64,000 bases of DNA from positions 558,001 through 622,000 of the forward strand of contig NW_026516215.1 in assembly GCF_025602895.1 (NCBI RefSeq), in the 5' to 3' direction. Made by a program: the position numbers and the translations under genes. Of this stretch, positions 1 through 13,367 are shown piece after piece. This DNA is from Polychytrium aggregatum. Lineage: Eukaryota; Chytridiomycota; Chytridiomycetes; Polychytriales. Positions within the stretch are counted from its first letter, which is position 1. Each line of letters opens with the position of its first letter. The notes under the pieces are model-generated. The model made no database searches, had not been told where the DNA came from, and saw nothing but the letters and a program-made list of their open reading frames with translations.

Positions 1-2378
1 GAAACACATCGTGGCCTCCATTTCAACGGGTTCGTCCCAGTCCTCCCACTCATCACTGGCGAACAGTTGTCTGTCAGATGGAGTTTATGATACGCGGACC
101 AGCAACGAGCGACAAACAACGAGCGACAGGCAACGGGCGACAGGTCGTATGGACACAGAGCTTGGGCTGGACTTACTTTTCTCTGCGCTCCTCATCGCTA
201 TCGTACTTGTCGTTCTCGAAGGACTCCCAGTTCTTGCCCGGCTCCTGCATGATGGGGGGGGCGATTTGGATGAGCTCACCGAGATACGAAACAAAGTGGT
301 ATGACACGGAGCACCATCCACTTATCCAACACGATGATCCAGCGGCACGGCGAGAGCCAGGTCCTCAAAGAGTTTGTTGGACACATGGCCAAATCGGCGT
401 GACATGACTGAATCGGCGTGACATGACCAAGCGAAGCAATACGGCCAGAGATTACAGTTCGACAGCCAATCGATCAGCGACCTCACGGATACGTACGAGG
501 TAATTGATGATGTAGAACCGGTCATAGGAGTGGTTGCGGGGGTTGATTTTGAAATGCTTCTTCTTTCGCATATGCTTGCGCAGAACAGCGCTAGTCTTGA
601 AGATCTTTTCGCAGTAGAGGCACTGGAGTCTGCACACCCAGCAACGCCAACGAAGAGTCGGGCTCGAATTAGGATCGATACAATGGCATGTGGCCTAGCC
701 GCTGCGGTTACGATACTAACCCACTAAGCTTGGTCTGCAAGGTGTCCAGAAACTCGTTGACCTCAACCAGGTTGTCGGGGAGACCAATGTTGAAACCATG
801 TTCGTTGAACATGTGCTTGAACAGCGCAGATCTGCAGCAGGAGGGCAAGAGCATGGTGAAAAGCTGTGCCAAATCGCAACGTGGTGGCGGCTGTATCCTC
901 GGGGACAGTAGGGCCACCAAAAGAATCCTTGCCGACGCTCCAGTACGATGCAGGGACGCCGGCTCGCAGCCAATCGTCAGGACTCTTACCGGTTGTCGCA
1001 GACGAGCTTGCAGAAGAGACACTTTCGGGGGAGCGCCGAATCGTGGTGGCGCTCGCGCTCTTGGATGGCAAGCATCTCATTCTAAGCAATCGATACATCG
1101 AATGAGCGTGTGATGGCGATGGGATAGAGCCGGCCGTGCATATCAGCCAAACATGATCGCTCGGGCGTCACACCAGAGAAGCCGAACTAGAAGACGAGTC
1201 CCGAAACCTACCAGCTTTTCTCGCTGCAAGCGATCACGCAGCTCCTTGTCTTCCTGATTCGATTCTTCGCCAAACGAATAGATGGGATCGCCACTTTGGT
1301 CTGCAATCGGCGCCAGCCAAGATCGGCAGGTGATGAGTCAGTAAAGTCGAGTCAACATCGGGAACGCGGCGTGCCGTAGCGACTCGATGGGATGCATGTG
1401 GTGATAGCCACTGTCTCAGGATGACAACAGAAGCGGGTCTCGCACAACACTGGGTGCTGCCTCCCAACAACACATGCGCTGCTGACGATCTTAGGGACTC
1501 AGGATCTGCACACTGTGCAGATTGGCTGCCCTCATCCCGGGGTATATGGCTGTATCACATTGAATCGCAGCAATCCATGGTGTTGTGTCCAAACAGTGCA
1601 CGCCTCGATGAGCCGGCTTTGGATGCTTACTTGTCTCGAGGGTCAGGGCAGCAACTTGATCGAGCGAGGTCTCGTTGAGCCGACTGGCCCAGTAGTTGAC
1701 GTACTTTTCAAGATAGGGCATGACATGGTGGTAGTCCTTGAAGACGATTTGGTGGTCCTGCTTCAGATGCTCGAGGGCAACGTTGGGGTCGGTGACGGGC
1801 AGGGTGTTGGGAGGGCAGTTGGGCATCGGGCAGTGGAAGACAATTGGGTTCCAGAAGGTGGGAGGGGCAGCGGGAGCAACCTCGCCGGCCTCCGAGGCGG
1901 CACCATCCGAATCGTTTCCGTCCGAGTCCGAGTGGTCGCTCTTGATGGAGGTGGAGAGCAGGGCAGACTGGGGATCGGCCTTGGGCTCGGTGATGGGAAC
2001 GGCCTCGGATCTATCCTGTCGCGGGGCCGAATGGGCAGGCCGGGTGGCGACATTGTGTCTCAAGACCGATGCAAAGGAAGCCGACTGTGACTTGCCAAAG
2101 CTGCCGATGGCACCAGGTTTGGGAGCAGCATCTGCGGCATGGGTAGACGGATGTTGGGCCGAATCGTGGGGCCTGGAGTAGTCCTTCTTGCCAGGGCGAC
2201 CACGCTGGGCCCGACCACGCACGACGGTTTTGAAGGGAGGAAGAGAGGCAGGAGCCGAGCCCTGAGAGTCGGCATGCGAGGACTTGTGGCGGCTCGAGGG
2301 CACCGATCGCCACTGGTTGCTCGAATCGGCCCTGGAATCCTGGGTCTTGGTCGCGGGAGCGGACTGGGGCTGAGACAT
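1..2378 (-). CDS. ZNF277: ZNF277-like C2H2 zinc-finger protein (C-terminus off the left edge)
   Basis: Seven exons can be joined in frame: 2378-1631, 1300-1212, 1081-991, 831-721, 629-497, 244-177 and 55 to beyond 1, all with GT-AG borders. After a Ser/Ala-rich N-terminal region of about 170 residues come a degenerate first finger (CPMPNC...HLKQDH), a split finger (CLFCKLVCDNR joined to SALFKHMFNEH), the family hallmark FNIGLPDNLVEVNEFLDTL, and a finger LQCLYCEKIFKTSAVLRKHM followed by KKKHFKINP and YDRFYIINYL. The last visible exons give an acidic NWESFENDKYDSDEE and DEWEDWDEP segment, also typical of the family. In animals ZNF277 binds the ribosomal protein uS5 and has chromatin links; its role here is unknown. 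The start at MSQPQS is chosen because the frame upstream runs into a poly-A tract. The final finger should lie to the left of the window. Confidence 0.85.
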
Positions 2379-3086
2379 GGCGACGGCGACGGCGGTGGTG
2401 GCGGTGGCGATGGAGCAGACAGGCAGGAAGCCAGGCGCAGGAGAGAGATGCACTTGGGATCCGGGGGTGCCGGTGGTCAGGGAGATGGACAACAGGGACT
2501 CTGGTAGGCGGAGAGATCGACGGGAAGCCGAACTTGGCCGGTGTCGGATCGCTGCGTCCAAAAAAAAAAAAATCGCCAGCCCCGCCGGCCAATCAGCGGC
2601 GCCGCAGAGACTGCTGGCTGGATCCGGCTCGAGCCGGATTGGAGGCTGGCTCGTTCACCCCACGTGACGCGGCGACTTCATTGCCCATGGGCGCCGCGAC
2701 TTCCTGCGATCCACCTCCGTCTCCCCTCCTTCCCTCCTTCCTTCGCATCTATCGTCTTGGCTCATCGCCCTCCAGCTCGATCGCAGGCTACCCCTCCCTC
2801 CCCGTCTCCCTGCTCCTCCGCCGCGATCGTCTCTGCCCATCTTGCTCTGCCCAGGGTCAATGATCGGCGCTTCCCTTCGTCCACACCTTCCCTCTGCCTT
2901 CCCTCTCCAGCCCCGTCGGCTTCTCCACCGCTCAAAGCCCCACTCTCCTCACAATGTCCCGGCAGAACTCCAAAGCACATCGGTGAGGCATCTTCTGCGA
3001 GCTGGCATCTGGCTTTTATCGATCGTCGTCCCTCATGCGACCCACTTCGTCGCGCTGCTGCTGCTGCTGCTGCAGTGGTCTTTCCC

Positions 3087-5426
3087 ATGTCCGCACACCC
3101 GTTGCTACTTGTCATATGCAAAACTCCAACCACTCCCATTTCGCTCTCCGTCGGTATCGTTATTGCCACCGTCGGCCTTGTGGTGTTGCCGTCACATCCA
3201 GGGCTCGTGTCCACCACTCACTTCCCGACTTGCGCTTCGCATCCCACCCCGCACTCGTCCCGATCGGCTTGGTCGCGACCATCAACCGCACTCCCCCAGA
3301 ACAACCTTGTCCTGAGCGTCTTGAACGCCATGCCGTCCAAACGCGAGGCCATCCACTTCATCGATCGCTTCTTTGATCCCCCGACCTCCAAGGACTCCAA
3401 AAAAACCATCCCACAGTACCGTCGTCGTCCTTCCGGCCCGGGTGCTACTTCGGCCATCCACGACCACATCGGCCTCGTCCTGCTCGACTCCAAGCTTTCG
3501 GACACACATCTGGCCACCTTTGCCACCACCTTGAACCACCTGCACCGCCTCGACCTCAAGCCCATCGTCGTTGTCGACGACTGGTGGGCTGGCAACCACG
3601 AGGCTGCGGCCAGGCTGCGGCTGAAGAAATCCAAACTGCAGGAGAAGCTTTCGGACACCTTCCGTGTCGTCGATGCCATCGAAGCTGGCGGCGGCCGTGC
3701 TCTAGCGGCTTACAACGGCGTCGCAAACCCAAGCTTCTCTGTTGAGGTACGCCGTTGCGGCCTGGTTCGCCTCGCTGTCCCTCTGTTGTGACGTGTATGC
3801 TTGTCGGTCTTGCCTCAGTCGGACGACCTCCTTGGCCGCATCGCCCATCTGTGCCAAGGACTGCTGGCGATCGCTGCCGATCCCCGAGATCACAGCAGTC
3901 ACCATCGAGTCCCACAATAGCTGTCAGGTGCCTCCTGTGCAAGCGGCCCCGGTTTCCTCCACCATCAGGACGAGTGTCGTTGATTGCCACATACACCAGC
4001 TTCTGTCGTTCCGACCCAGTGACGCCTTTGCTTCCGTTTCCCACCAGTCTCGGCTCCAGCCAATCGAAACGGCTTTCCGCCTCGGACATATACCCGTCAT
4101 TGCTGCCTTCTCGGGATCAGCCGACGGAGGGGCCGACGATGCCAACCAGGCTCAAGTCCCTCCCCACCAGATCCTTATTTCGCTGGCCAACGATCTATCC
4201 AACCGACCCACACTTGGCGCTCCTGTCAAGCTGATCGTCGTAAACGAGCGCGGCGGCTTGCGCAACGAGCATCACGGCACCCTCGGATTCATCAACATCC
4301 AGGAAGAGTTTGAAGACCTGCAATCCGAATACATTGCCAGGCTCAAGAAGCAGACCGCCCGCCCAGCCTTCACCAAGGAACGCTCCGACAATCTGCGCCA
4401 TCTGGATCTTCGCCAGCAGCTCGAGGAGCTGCGAATCGTCCGCAAGGTTCTCGCCGCCCTTCCATCTTCGGCCTCGGCCGTGATCACGTCGGCTGCCTCC
4501 AGCGCCGTCCTGATATCCAATCTTATCACCGACAAGCCCGCTTCGTCTACGAGCACCAGTCCGCACTCGTTCTTCATCCAGGGCTATGCCCATCCTGCCG
4601 CCTCCCTCGTCGTCCGCCAGAACCGACATTCCCATGGCAAGGTTACTCTCGAAGAAATCTACCATCCGACCGTTCTCCGATCTGGTCTGAGCATCAGCGA
4701 GCACTACGACCTCTCCACTGTCGACATCCCCAAGCTTACCAAATTGCTCGAGGCCTCCTTTGGACGAAAGCTGATCGAGGACGAGTTCTGGGAGCGTATG
4801 CGCAACCACCTTGATTCCGTCATCGTGGCCGGCGACTACGACGGTGCCTCAATTGTGACCCGCGAGTACGACCCGTTGGCCGCCGACTCGCTTAGCCAAG
4901 AGCCTGACCAGCCCCGCAAGGACCCTATTCACTACCTGGACAAGTTCGCAGTCGCCCCCACGAGCCAGGGTATCGGTGTAGCCGATATTCTGTGGAAACG
5001 TTTGAAGCGCAACTACAAGAACCTGTCCTGGCGCAGTCGGGCCGCCAACCCGGTGAACAAGTGGTGGGTAGAGCGAAAGAGCGCTCGGCTGGACATCACT
5101 TTCAACCTGGACCCCTGCTCGCCTGCAGCTTCATGCTTGTGCTTAGTTGTTCGAGTTGACCCGTCGCGGCGGCTTGATTTTGCCCTCTCCTCGTCGCCCG
5201 CGCATTATTGAACAGCGCCCTGCCCCATCGCTCATCGTCAGCCTTCTATATCGTCAGGTACTTTGAGAGATCCGAGGGCAATCTGCGCCTTCCCGGCGAT
5301 TACTGGATTCTGTTCTGGTATGGCACCGAAGGCGTTCATCGCATGGCAGCCTACACTCGCGCGGCCCTGGCCATCACGGCCTCGTTCGCCCCCGTCAAGA
5401 CACAGTCTTCCAAGTCAAAGGGTTAG
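3087..5426 (+). CDS. ARG2: N-acetylglutamate synthase, mitochondrial (first step of arginine synthesis)
   Basis: Makes N-acetylglutamate from glutamate and acetyl-CoA in mitochondria. Exons 3087-3746, 3928-5063 and 5258-5426 join in phase to about 654 residues, the size usual for fungal enzymes. The N-terminal part has the motif LVLSVLNAMPSKREAIHFIDRF and an amino-acid-kinase-like fold region (LDLKPIVVVDDWW, FRVVDAIEAGGGRALAAYNG, IETAFRLGHIPVIAAF, KLIVVNERGGL). The C-terminal GNAT domain shows YLDKFAVAPTSQGIGVADILW, the acetyl-CoA loop, and NPVNKW joined to YFERSEGNLRLPGDYWILFWYG. The exact start is uncertain: the ATG at 3087 opens a hydrophobic, arginine-poor leader, while another frame from 3035 gives a more basic leader. 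The first intron acceptor (3927) is the one that keeps phase. The gene runs towards SET1, which is convergent. Confidence 0.87.
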
Positions 5427-5801
5427 ACTCTACAGCCTGATCGGAACGAAATAGGACAGTGTGTCCTTGGGAGCGAACCACATTCTGCCTCCCGCTTCTC
5501 TCTTTCTCGGCTCGTTGGCCGTCTCTGGGCCATATCGTCGACACCCGGCTCCGTCAGCTGCTATCTTTCTTTTCTCCTGGGCGTTGACCCAACATCTGAA
5601 ATACACTTCCTATGAGAAACCGACGGATCTTCCGCACTACCATCACCGTCATCAGTCCATGCTGTTTTCCGCCTTGAGCGGGCTACACAGGATACAGTGT
5701 GGCATGTATTCCACAGGGAGCAGCCGCGGATGCAAGTACAATGGGCAGCGCTTTCTCCTTGTTCCGGAGCCGCCCTTCGATTTTTTGTATTGCGGAGCGT
5801 G
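5427..5801. other. Short convergent intergenic region
   Basis: The 3' ends of the acetylglutamate synthase and SET1 genes face each other here. No further coding signal, RNA gene or repeat was recognised. Confidence 0.5.
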
Positions 5802-8800
5802 CTAGTTGAGATACCCACGGCAAGCCTGGCAGAACAAAAAGCCGTGTTGGCACAATCAATCAGAAGCACCCAAGTCAGCAGCTCACCTCTCAGCTGCACC
5901 ATTCGCATGACAAAACATCACCAACAATAGGGCATGGGTGAGAGAGTGTGGAAGCACAGAACAGCGCCTACCTCAGCCCCGCAGCGGCATGGAATTTTCT
6001 CATCCTCGATCGGGAACTTGTAGTCGTACGTGATTTCCTCGCCCTCCAGGATCGTGCGTCCCGCGTAGATGACAATCTTCTTTTGTCCGTCGACTGTGAT
6101 GATCTTGGCGTTGCAGTTGGGCTTTCCAGACCAAACCCCGTTCGGATTGTCGGTTGTGACAACACAATGGACGGAATGAGCGACGACGAGCTGGTGGACT
6201 GACCGTGCAATCCTCGGACGCTGGCTCCTCCCTCCCTCCTCTCTCCAGTCAGACCAGTGCCACGAGCGCCCAGCGACATCGGAAGAGTCTATGCGACTTA
6301 CATCGCAGCAATGATTGATAAACCGTGCCAGATTGCCCTTCTTAGTTGCGTCGATGATGGTGTCGTCGTCGATGCGGAACAGATAGCTGCTGCCGATGCC
6401 ACTTTTTTCATACTGCTGCTCGCGGATATCGGCAATCTGAGAGCACCAAAGTACGAACACGGTTAGGGCAACGGGCTAGAGCCTGTGGCAGCGAGTACGA
6501 ACCAGCGATGGCTGTTCCATGCACCCGCATCACTGCAACACACATCACCCCTGCCATCGATCTCGACCGAACCGGTCGCACACACAGTCCGCCGCTCGGC
6601 AGAACTTCACGCACCTTTTGTCGCACGATCTCGCCAATATACTCAATCACCATCTCGTTGGCCTCGATGCGCTCCATGGCAAAGAGACCCCAGTCGTGGA
6701 TGGGACTCATGGCAAACTTGAGGTGCTTCTTGCGCCCCTTGAGCTGGTTGAACTTGAGGGCATCGCTCACATCGCCCACAGCAGTGGGCAAGCTTCGCTT
6801 TTGGCTCTCCAGACCAATTGCCAATTGCCGATGGTGCATACGGTTGGCGCGGCTGCTGATCTTGGTCAGCGGCATTGCCGCCAGGCTGGCGCCAATGAGG
6901 GCCGCGCTACTTCCGAACGGCAGCTTGTTTTCGGGCTGGGTCGGGTTCCGTGAGCGCAGATATCGCGTCTTGAGCTCCTCCGAGATCTTGTAGTATCCCT
7001 CGGTCCTAGCGCTATCAGTTGTGTTGTGCCAGAGTTCATCATCCGAGTCGGATTCTATGCCTTAGGCACATCAAGTATGGCGGGAGCGATGCAACAGAGT
7101 CGTTCCCATGGAGGGCCGAGCCGTATGGATGGCGATGTGCAGATGCATGAGGCGTGGATTCGGATCAGAAACAGGGTGAAGAATAGCTCGAGGCGTGAAG
7201 ACGCAAGGAGCGAGCATATTGGAGGCAACCGTGTCGCCGGTACCATTGACGCTCGAAGCATTTTGCCCGACACCAGTATGTGTGCTGCAAATAACGGCAT
7301 GTGCTCGCACCCACCTTCACTGCCCAAGGCCCGCGCCTTTGCCTTGATCCGTTCTTTGGACCTGATGCGCTGCTTCTGCACCTCCTTATCGATTGCGAGT
7401 TTCAGGAACATTTGCTCTTCCTCGGTCTCGGCCAGATCAGCCAGAATGACTGTGCTGTAGTCTTGCTCCTGTTCTTCGTCCTCTTCCTCGGCACCGTGGA
7501 ACCCCTCCACGGCGGCGCCTGAGCTATCGATTTCCTGGTGGCTTTCGTACTGAGTCTTCCACACAAGCGGCTTGGTCAACTCCTGCATCAAATCCTCGGT
7601 ATCGCTATCGAGTTGTACGGGAACACGAATGGATGTCGAGGTCAAGGACACGGGAGCCCGCGCTGCTGACGCAGGTTTCTCAACAGGCGGTGGCCGCTCG
7701 CGACGCCGAGCCTTCTTCTTGGACGATGACTTGCTCTCAGAGTCTCGCTGTCGCTTAGACCCGCGCGCCCTGGGTGACATGGGCGACTGCAGCCCATCCG
7801 CGGTCATGGTGTCTGTCTGGCTCAGAGCCTCATCCACCTCGCCGTGTCTGAGGAGGTCTCTCTGCACCTCGGTCTTGGCCGCGTCAGTGGGCTTATCTGT
7901 CGTCGAGACGGGCGCGCTATGATCGTCTTGGACAGCTGCCTTCTCGGGCGATACCGACATCCGATGTACGTTTGTGGAAGTGTCGCGCCGATCCCTGCTT
8001 TTGCTGCGAGACCAGCTGTGTTCAGGGCTCGAGTTGTGTGAGTCATCGGTGCTGCGGGCACGGCTATCACGGCCACGGCTTGGGTGTCGGCTCCTGCTGC
8101 TACTCCTGCCTTTGCTTCGACTTCGACTTTTGCTTCGGTTTCGGTTTCGGTTTCTGCTTATGCTCCTGCTTTGGCTCGGAGTGCGGCTCGCGCTCGAGCT
8201 ACGACGGCTTCTTACAGCCGCCGAACTGTGTTGACGCTGATGGGACGATGGTGACTTTGAGCGATTTTGTCGTGGGCTTTCGCTATCGTATCGCCTTCGC
8301 CCAGAACTCTGCCGGCGACGATCGCGACTATAGCTGTCGCTGCGACTCCGAGAGCGACGGTATCTGCGATGGCGATCCCGACTCGATCCCGAACTCTGCC
8401 TGCTTGAGCTTCGATTCGAGCTCCGACCACGACCACGGCCACGGCTTTGACTGCTACTTCGGCCTGTGCTTTGACTCCGACTGCGGCCACGAGTACGACT
8501 GAGGGAGCGACTGTGGCTGTGGCGGCGACGATGACCGCGACTAGAGCTGCGGCTTCGATGGTGACCGTGTCTCTTCTGTCGATTTGAGCTCAAGCTGCGT
8601 CCAGAGCGGGAGCTACTGCGACTCGAAATGCTCCGACGCCGAAGTCGACTTCTGCTTCTGCTGCGGCTATCGGACGGCGAGCGCTTAGATCGGCCACGCT
8701 CGTCTTCGCTGTCGCTCGAGGAGTAAATCAGCTCGGCTCGGATACGCTGGGCCTTCTTCGAGCGAATCAGGTTCTTGATATCTTTGGGCGACTTGTTCTT

Positions 8801-11800
8801 GTCCTTTGGGCCGGTCATCTTGGCTCTGGCGGTCTTTTCGGACGACTCGGGCGATTCACCGGCAGTGTCAAGCGCGCCTTGGTGGGGCCCAGACTTATAG
8901 GCCGCCGAGTCTTTTTGAGCATCAAGCCCTCGCTCCCGCATCAGAGTCAGGTTCTTCTTGAAAGAGGGCAGAGAGAGCATACGCTTCGTTGGTGAGATCT
9001 CGCCCTTCACAATATCAAATATTGTCGACGATGTCATGTAGGACATTGTCGAGGACGATAAAGTGGTATCGTGCTGCGCTTCGTCGCTCTTGACCGCCAG
9101 GCCATCGGTGTCGACGGCACCGCCGCGAATTTTGGGCTCCAAGACGCCGTCCAGCCTTGTACCCGAGTCGGCTCGCTTCATCTCCAGCGTCGACTTGGCC
9201 AGCTGCGAAGCCTCCCACTCACTCAAGAATTCGGATATCACCGGCGCCAACACGCGGTTGGTGAGGTCCTGCTTGAACTTTTGGCCGAGCTCCTTGGTAA
9301 GCAGACCGACAGTCTTCTGGATGATCAGCGCTTCATCAGCCGAGAGCTTTCCCGACCCAAGGGTATCAGACACTTCGGGCTCGGACGGATGGTGGATGGC
9401 ATCTGGCGTGGGCGGGGACCAGCGCTGAGGCGCAGAACCAACTTGGCTATCGCCCGGAGGAGGCGGCTCTCGGCCATCGCGCTCCAGTCGGGATCCGCGG
9501 GCGTCCCAGTCTTTATCCCAGTCCCGATCTCGGTCGCGGTGGTGGTCTCGATCCAGATCTCGGCTCCGGTCCCAGTCGCGACCTCGATCTCGTCCACGAT
9601 AGGGAGGCTGGGTTTCTCGACGAAAGTCACGATACTCGGCATCGTAGCTGCTATGGCGATCATGCGAGTGGTCCACGGATCTTTGGCGGTCACGGAATGA
9701 CGGCCCACGGCCCCAGTCACGATCGGCGGCGTCTCTTGCCCATGTCGTGTCTTTGTCATAGGCGCCGATTCCCGGGACGTAAGCCTCGCGTGACTTGTCG
9801 AGGTAGGGAGAGTAAGGCGAGGCCACGCTTCCCCGACCGGCCGGCCGGCCAGCAGCATGCTCCTTGGCAGGAACATAGCTATCGCCGCCGAGGGACCGCC
9901 TGGCTGCAGCATCTCGCTCCGGGGTATAGCTGTCCCATCCCCGAGGCTCAGCTGCCTTGACGGTAAAGTCCAGCAAAGGTCGGTCTCGAGAAGAATAGCG
10001 ATCACGGCCGAGTGGCATGTCAGTCAGCAACGGACCAGCTTTGGGTGTGCTGTAGGCGTCCGGAGGGATGGGGCCGTCGCTCCAGGATTTCTCGATCCGG
10101 ATCTGGTTCTTGGGAATGCCGGTGTCCGGTTGGGCGGAAGGCGAGTCGCTTGAATAAGGTAGACGAGGAGGCACGCTCCCGAGATTGCTCGGCTTGGGCT
10201 TGGGTCCATGTGAGAAGGCGGATTCAAGGAACGGCGGGGGTGGTGTTCTTGGGGGTGGAGCCAGCGGCGGGGGAGGTGCGCCGGGGCCCAGGGAATCGGG
10301 AAACGGTGCAGGTCGCCGAGGAAGATGGCTCGCAAATGAATCAGGCCGTGGCGGATAGCTCATAGGCGTAGAACTACCACCAAAGTACGGGGACCCTGAC
10401 CCTGGTACTGGTCGTTTGGTATCGAAGGGCGGCGCATGGCTGACAGGAGGCCGTCCGTAAAGTGGTGAATGTCCAGGCGCAACGCTCAGCTGCGGTTTTG
10501 GTGGGAGCGACAGATCTGGCGTGCGAGGGAGTGACTTGGACGCCTCCTTGAGTTTCTTGTCTTTGTCCACGGCCATGTTGATTATGGCGAGGTGCATATC
10601 CATGGCCAGCGAGAAACCCCAACAACGGATCGGCAGCAATACAGGTCGTCAATGATCGTCATCGAGCCATCGTGGACCAAACTAAGGCAGCCCCTATCGC
10701 TCGAGAGCCGATACAGGCCGACATCCTCTCCGCCGCCGCCCTCTTCGATGACCCGGACTGCTCTTTCACCAGTTCATTTTGTTGCACACTCTCATAACAC
10801 TCTACCGTCGTAATCGTATTCAACGCGGATGACGTTGCCTTCGAGAATATATCCATGCATGTCCAACACCGCCTTGCGTGCCGAGCTGGCCGACTCGTGC
10901 GGCGCGCTGCTGCTTCCAAAGTAGACCGAGCCAAAGCCATAGTTGACCTGCGGACGGGTGGATTTCATTGGCAGCTTGATTCGCTCGATCGGTCCGCATG
11001 TTGCAAACAGCTCCCGGAGTTGAGTCTCGTTTGCAGATGTCGGTAGATCGGACATGAAAACCGAGGTCGGCATGGCTTTGATGACGCTTTGCTCATCGAA
11101 CTGGAAATGCACCCAGCCCGAGAGCACGGGATTCGCATCGTTAGAGAGAACGTCGGTGTCCGATGCGATTCCCACAGGCATCATGTTTATGAGAGCCTCG
11201 GTCTTTCGCGATCCAGGCGGCCTCGATGGGGCTGCGTAGCCTTACCTCCATGTTCAAGATCTCGAACGATCCCACGACTCTCTTTTTGCCACGACCAGAG
11301 AGTCGATACGCTGCATTGGCGGTCCTTGGGTCCTTGGGAGGGGTACTCTGCGAGAGCGATGGTGCAGCGGGAAGGGTCAGACTTGCGGCAGATCCGGCGA
11401 TCGCATCACAGACCCGGCGATCGCATTGCAAAACCTGTCCGAGAAATGGCGCAACTGAGCCTAATTGGCAATCCATATCGGTGCAGAGAGCGCCGGCCGA
11501 TCTCGAGTTCGAGTTGGAGCCAAGCACAAGCCAAGGACCAAGTCAAGTGCACGCCAAGGCAATGGCACTGCAGCACCAGGACGGACGCTGTCCTATGAGG
11601 CTGGCCATCGCACTTGTGGACCAGCGACCTGCGTGCCATGCACGGTAAGAAGCCAACTGCAGAGAAAAGCAGGAAAAAAGCAATATCGACGACGGACAAT
11701 CTCGCCAGAGTATCGGTAGCTTGGATCGCGAGAGCCTTTCTGCCGATCCGGATCCAGCGCCGGGTCGTAGAGGATCTTGTAGCTTTTGCGACTCGGATGG

Positions 11801-12126
11801 CTGTCAGGCGGCGGAGGCGCCCGAGCCTCCGCATAAACGCCTGGATAGGTAAGGCCAGAGACCGATTCGGTTTGTGGCTCGTCCGCTGTTTTGATGGAGC
11901 TTGGCTTGGGCAGAGCAGGAGCGAGGGCCGAACCGCTGCCGAGCTGGGATGGAAGCGAGTTGACTCGAAAGTATTTGGGAGTCGGCGGAGGCGGGGCTAC
12001 GTCATGTCCTCCTATCTCGGCTGAGACGGGCCGTTCAGGGAATCGCCAAGATTCGGAGGAAGCCGCATCGTAGTATGGCTGGTGCGATCCGGGCACCGGA
12101 GGGTTGATGGGTCTTGAGTTGTGCAT
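5802..12126 (-). CDS. SET1: Histone H3K4 methyltransferase Set1 (COMPASS) with a large RS-rich region
   Basis: Methylates histone H3 lysine 4 as the catalytic subunit of COMPASS in the nucleus. Exons recognised: 12126-11698, about 11338-11248, about 11190-10806, 10560-7315, 7054-6615, 6436-6302, 6121-5972 and 5825-5802, giving about 1,630 residues. The N-terminal region has the Set1 motif [21 protein letters not shown]; an RRM follows ([20 protein letters not shown] to VIRVEYDYD). The long central exon holds Pro-rich, Arg/Asp-rich and then RS-dipeptide-rich sequence. The n-SET part has [12 protein letters not shown] has [70 protein letters not shown] and [10 protein letters not shown]; the post-SET CRCGAEACRGYLN ends at the stop. 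The tiny 24-bp last exon is needed to complete post-SET. Exon limits near 11190-11340 are approximate. Confidence 0.92.
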
Positions 12127-13367
12127 GGTACGTCTTGGCCGAGGAGCCGATCGGGCAGCGGCTGGTTGAGACCAGATCCAAGAAGCGTCAGCGCCTTTGC
12201 AGAACCGAAGCAGGCGGTGATGTGGCCGACAAGCGGCAACAGACCGGATCCGCAGATGGCAGAGCACCGCCAAAGATCCAGTGATCCAGGGGGCTCGCTC
12301 AGGCCTGCGACTATCAGTCAAGCTAACCTGGATGCGGATGCTGACGCTTGCCGGGCTGCGAGGCAGAGCAAATCCTGATGCGGCAGCGCTATCACAAGAC
12401 GCAGAGCCGCAGAGCTCGATGGCGGCGGATGGAGGAGAGGGCTCGGAGTCGGCCTTTGCGCTGCAGTTCACGGAGGATGCCCTCTCCTGGCGAGCTCCTT
12501 TCGGGCACTGGAGACGGTCTCGATGGGGGGCCAAGAACATTGGTCTCTGATTTGCCTTTCTTGTGCGGATGTTGCGCCAGACAGAACACAGCCCCGGCAG
12601 ACGCATGGCGGATGCCCCCTTCGCTCGAGCAGCACTCATGGATGCTGCAGCGCTATCGGCAGGGACAGAGCACCGTTGGTCTTGCGGCTCGTGGAGATGG
12701 TTGGCACTGAGCACTTGTTGCTGCGAATCCAGACTGCCACGGCACTTCAGTGGGGATCGACAGCCGATCTCCCCATGCGACCAGATCGACATCCAGATGA
12801 CCAGATCGGCATTCAAATGACCAGATCGGCCGGCGATCGCTCGGCCCTGCCCTATTGAGACATCTGCCCACGCACCAATCCAGACATATGTGCTGGAGAG
12901 GGCCAAACCGTGACTGATGGCCGAGATCGCTCTCGACGAGTGGATGCCAGCTCCCTCAATCAGGTCCGCGAGCAATCCACACAGCTAAACTGAATCTGCT
13001 GCCGGCGATATTCAGTGATCAGGATGATATTCGTGGACTGCGCGGCATGACAACAACAGCAAGATTTGTGGCTGGAGAGGGCGACTGGGGCTGAACCAGC
13101 TACATCATTCGATTCGATCACCGGTGGCATATGTGTCGGTGGCCCATCGTGGGTCCAAAGACAGTGACGTCGAGCTCATTTTATGCGAGCGATGGACAGC
13201 AGAGGTCCAGACCCCAGATGCGAACGGGTCCAGCTATAAAGCCAAGTACTCTGGCCCAACCGGCATTGACCATGCATCCTCGCTTGCCATCCTGTCAAGG
13301 TCAGCAGCACGGCCCCCCCCCCTTCGCATCTTGCCCAATCCCAAGCGAATACTTGCTGTAGTCCAAG
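12127..13367. other. Divergent intergenic region between SET1 and the membrane-protein gene
   Basis: About 1.2 kb with no credible gene; the ORFs in it are short and compositionally random. Near 12780-12832 a unit containing GACCAGATCG recurs three times in imperfect tandem. The promoters of both neighbours should lie here, but no specific site could be assigned. Confidence 0.45.
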
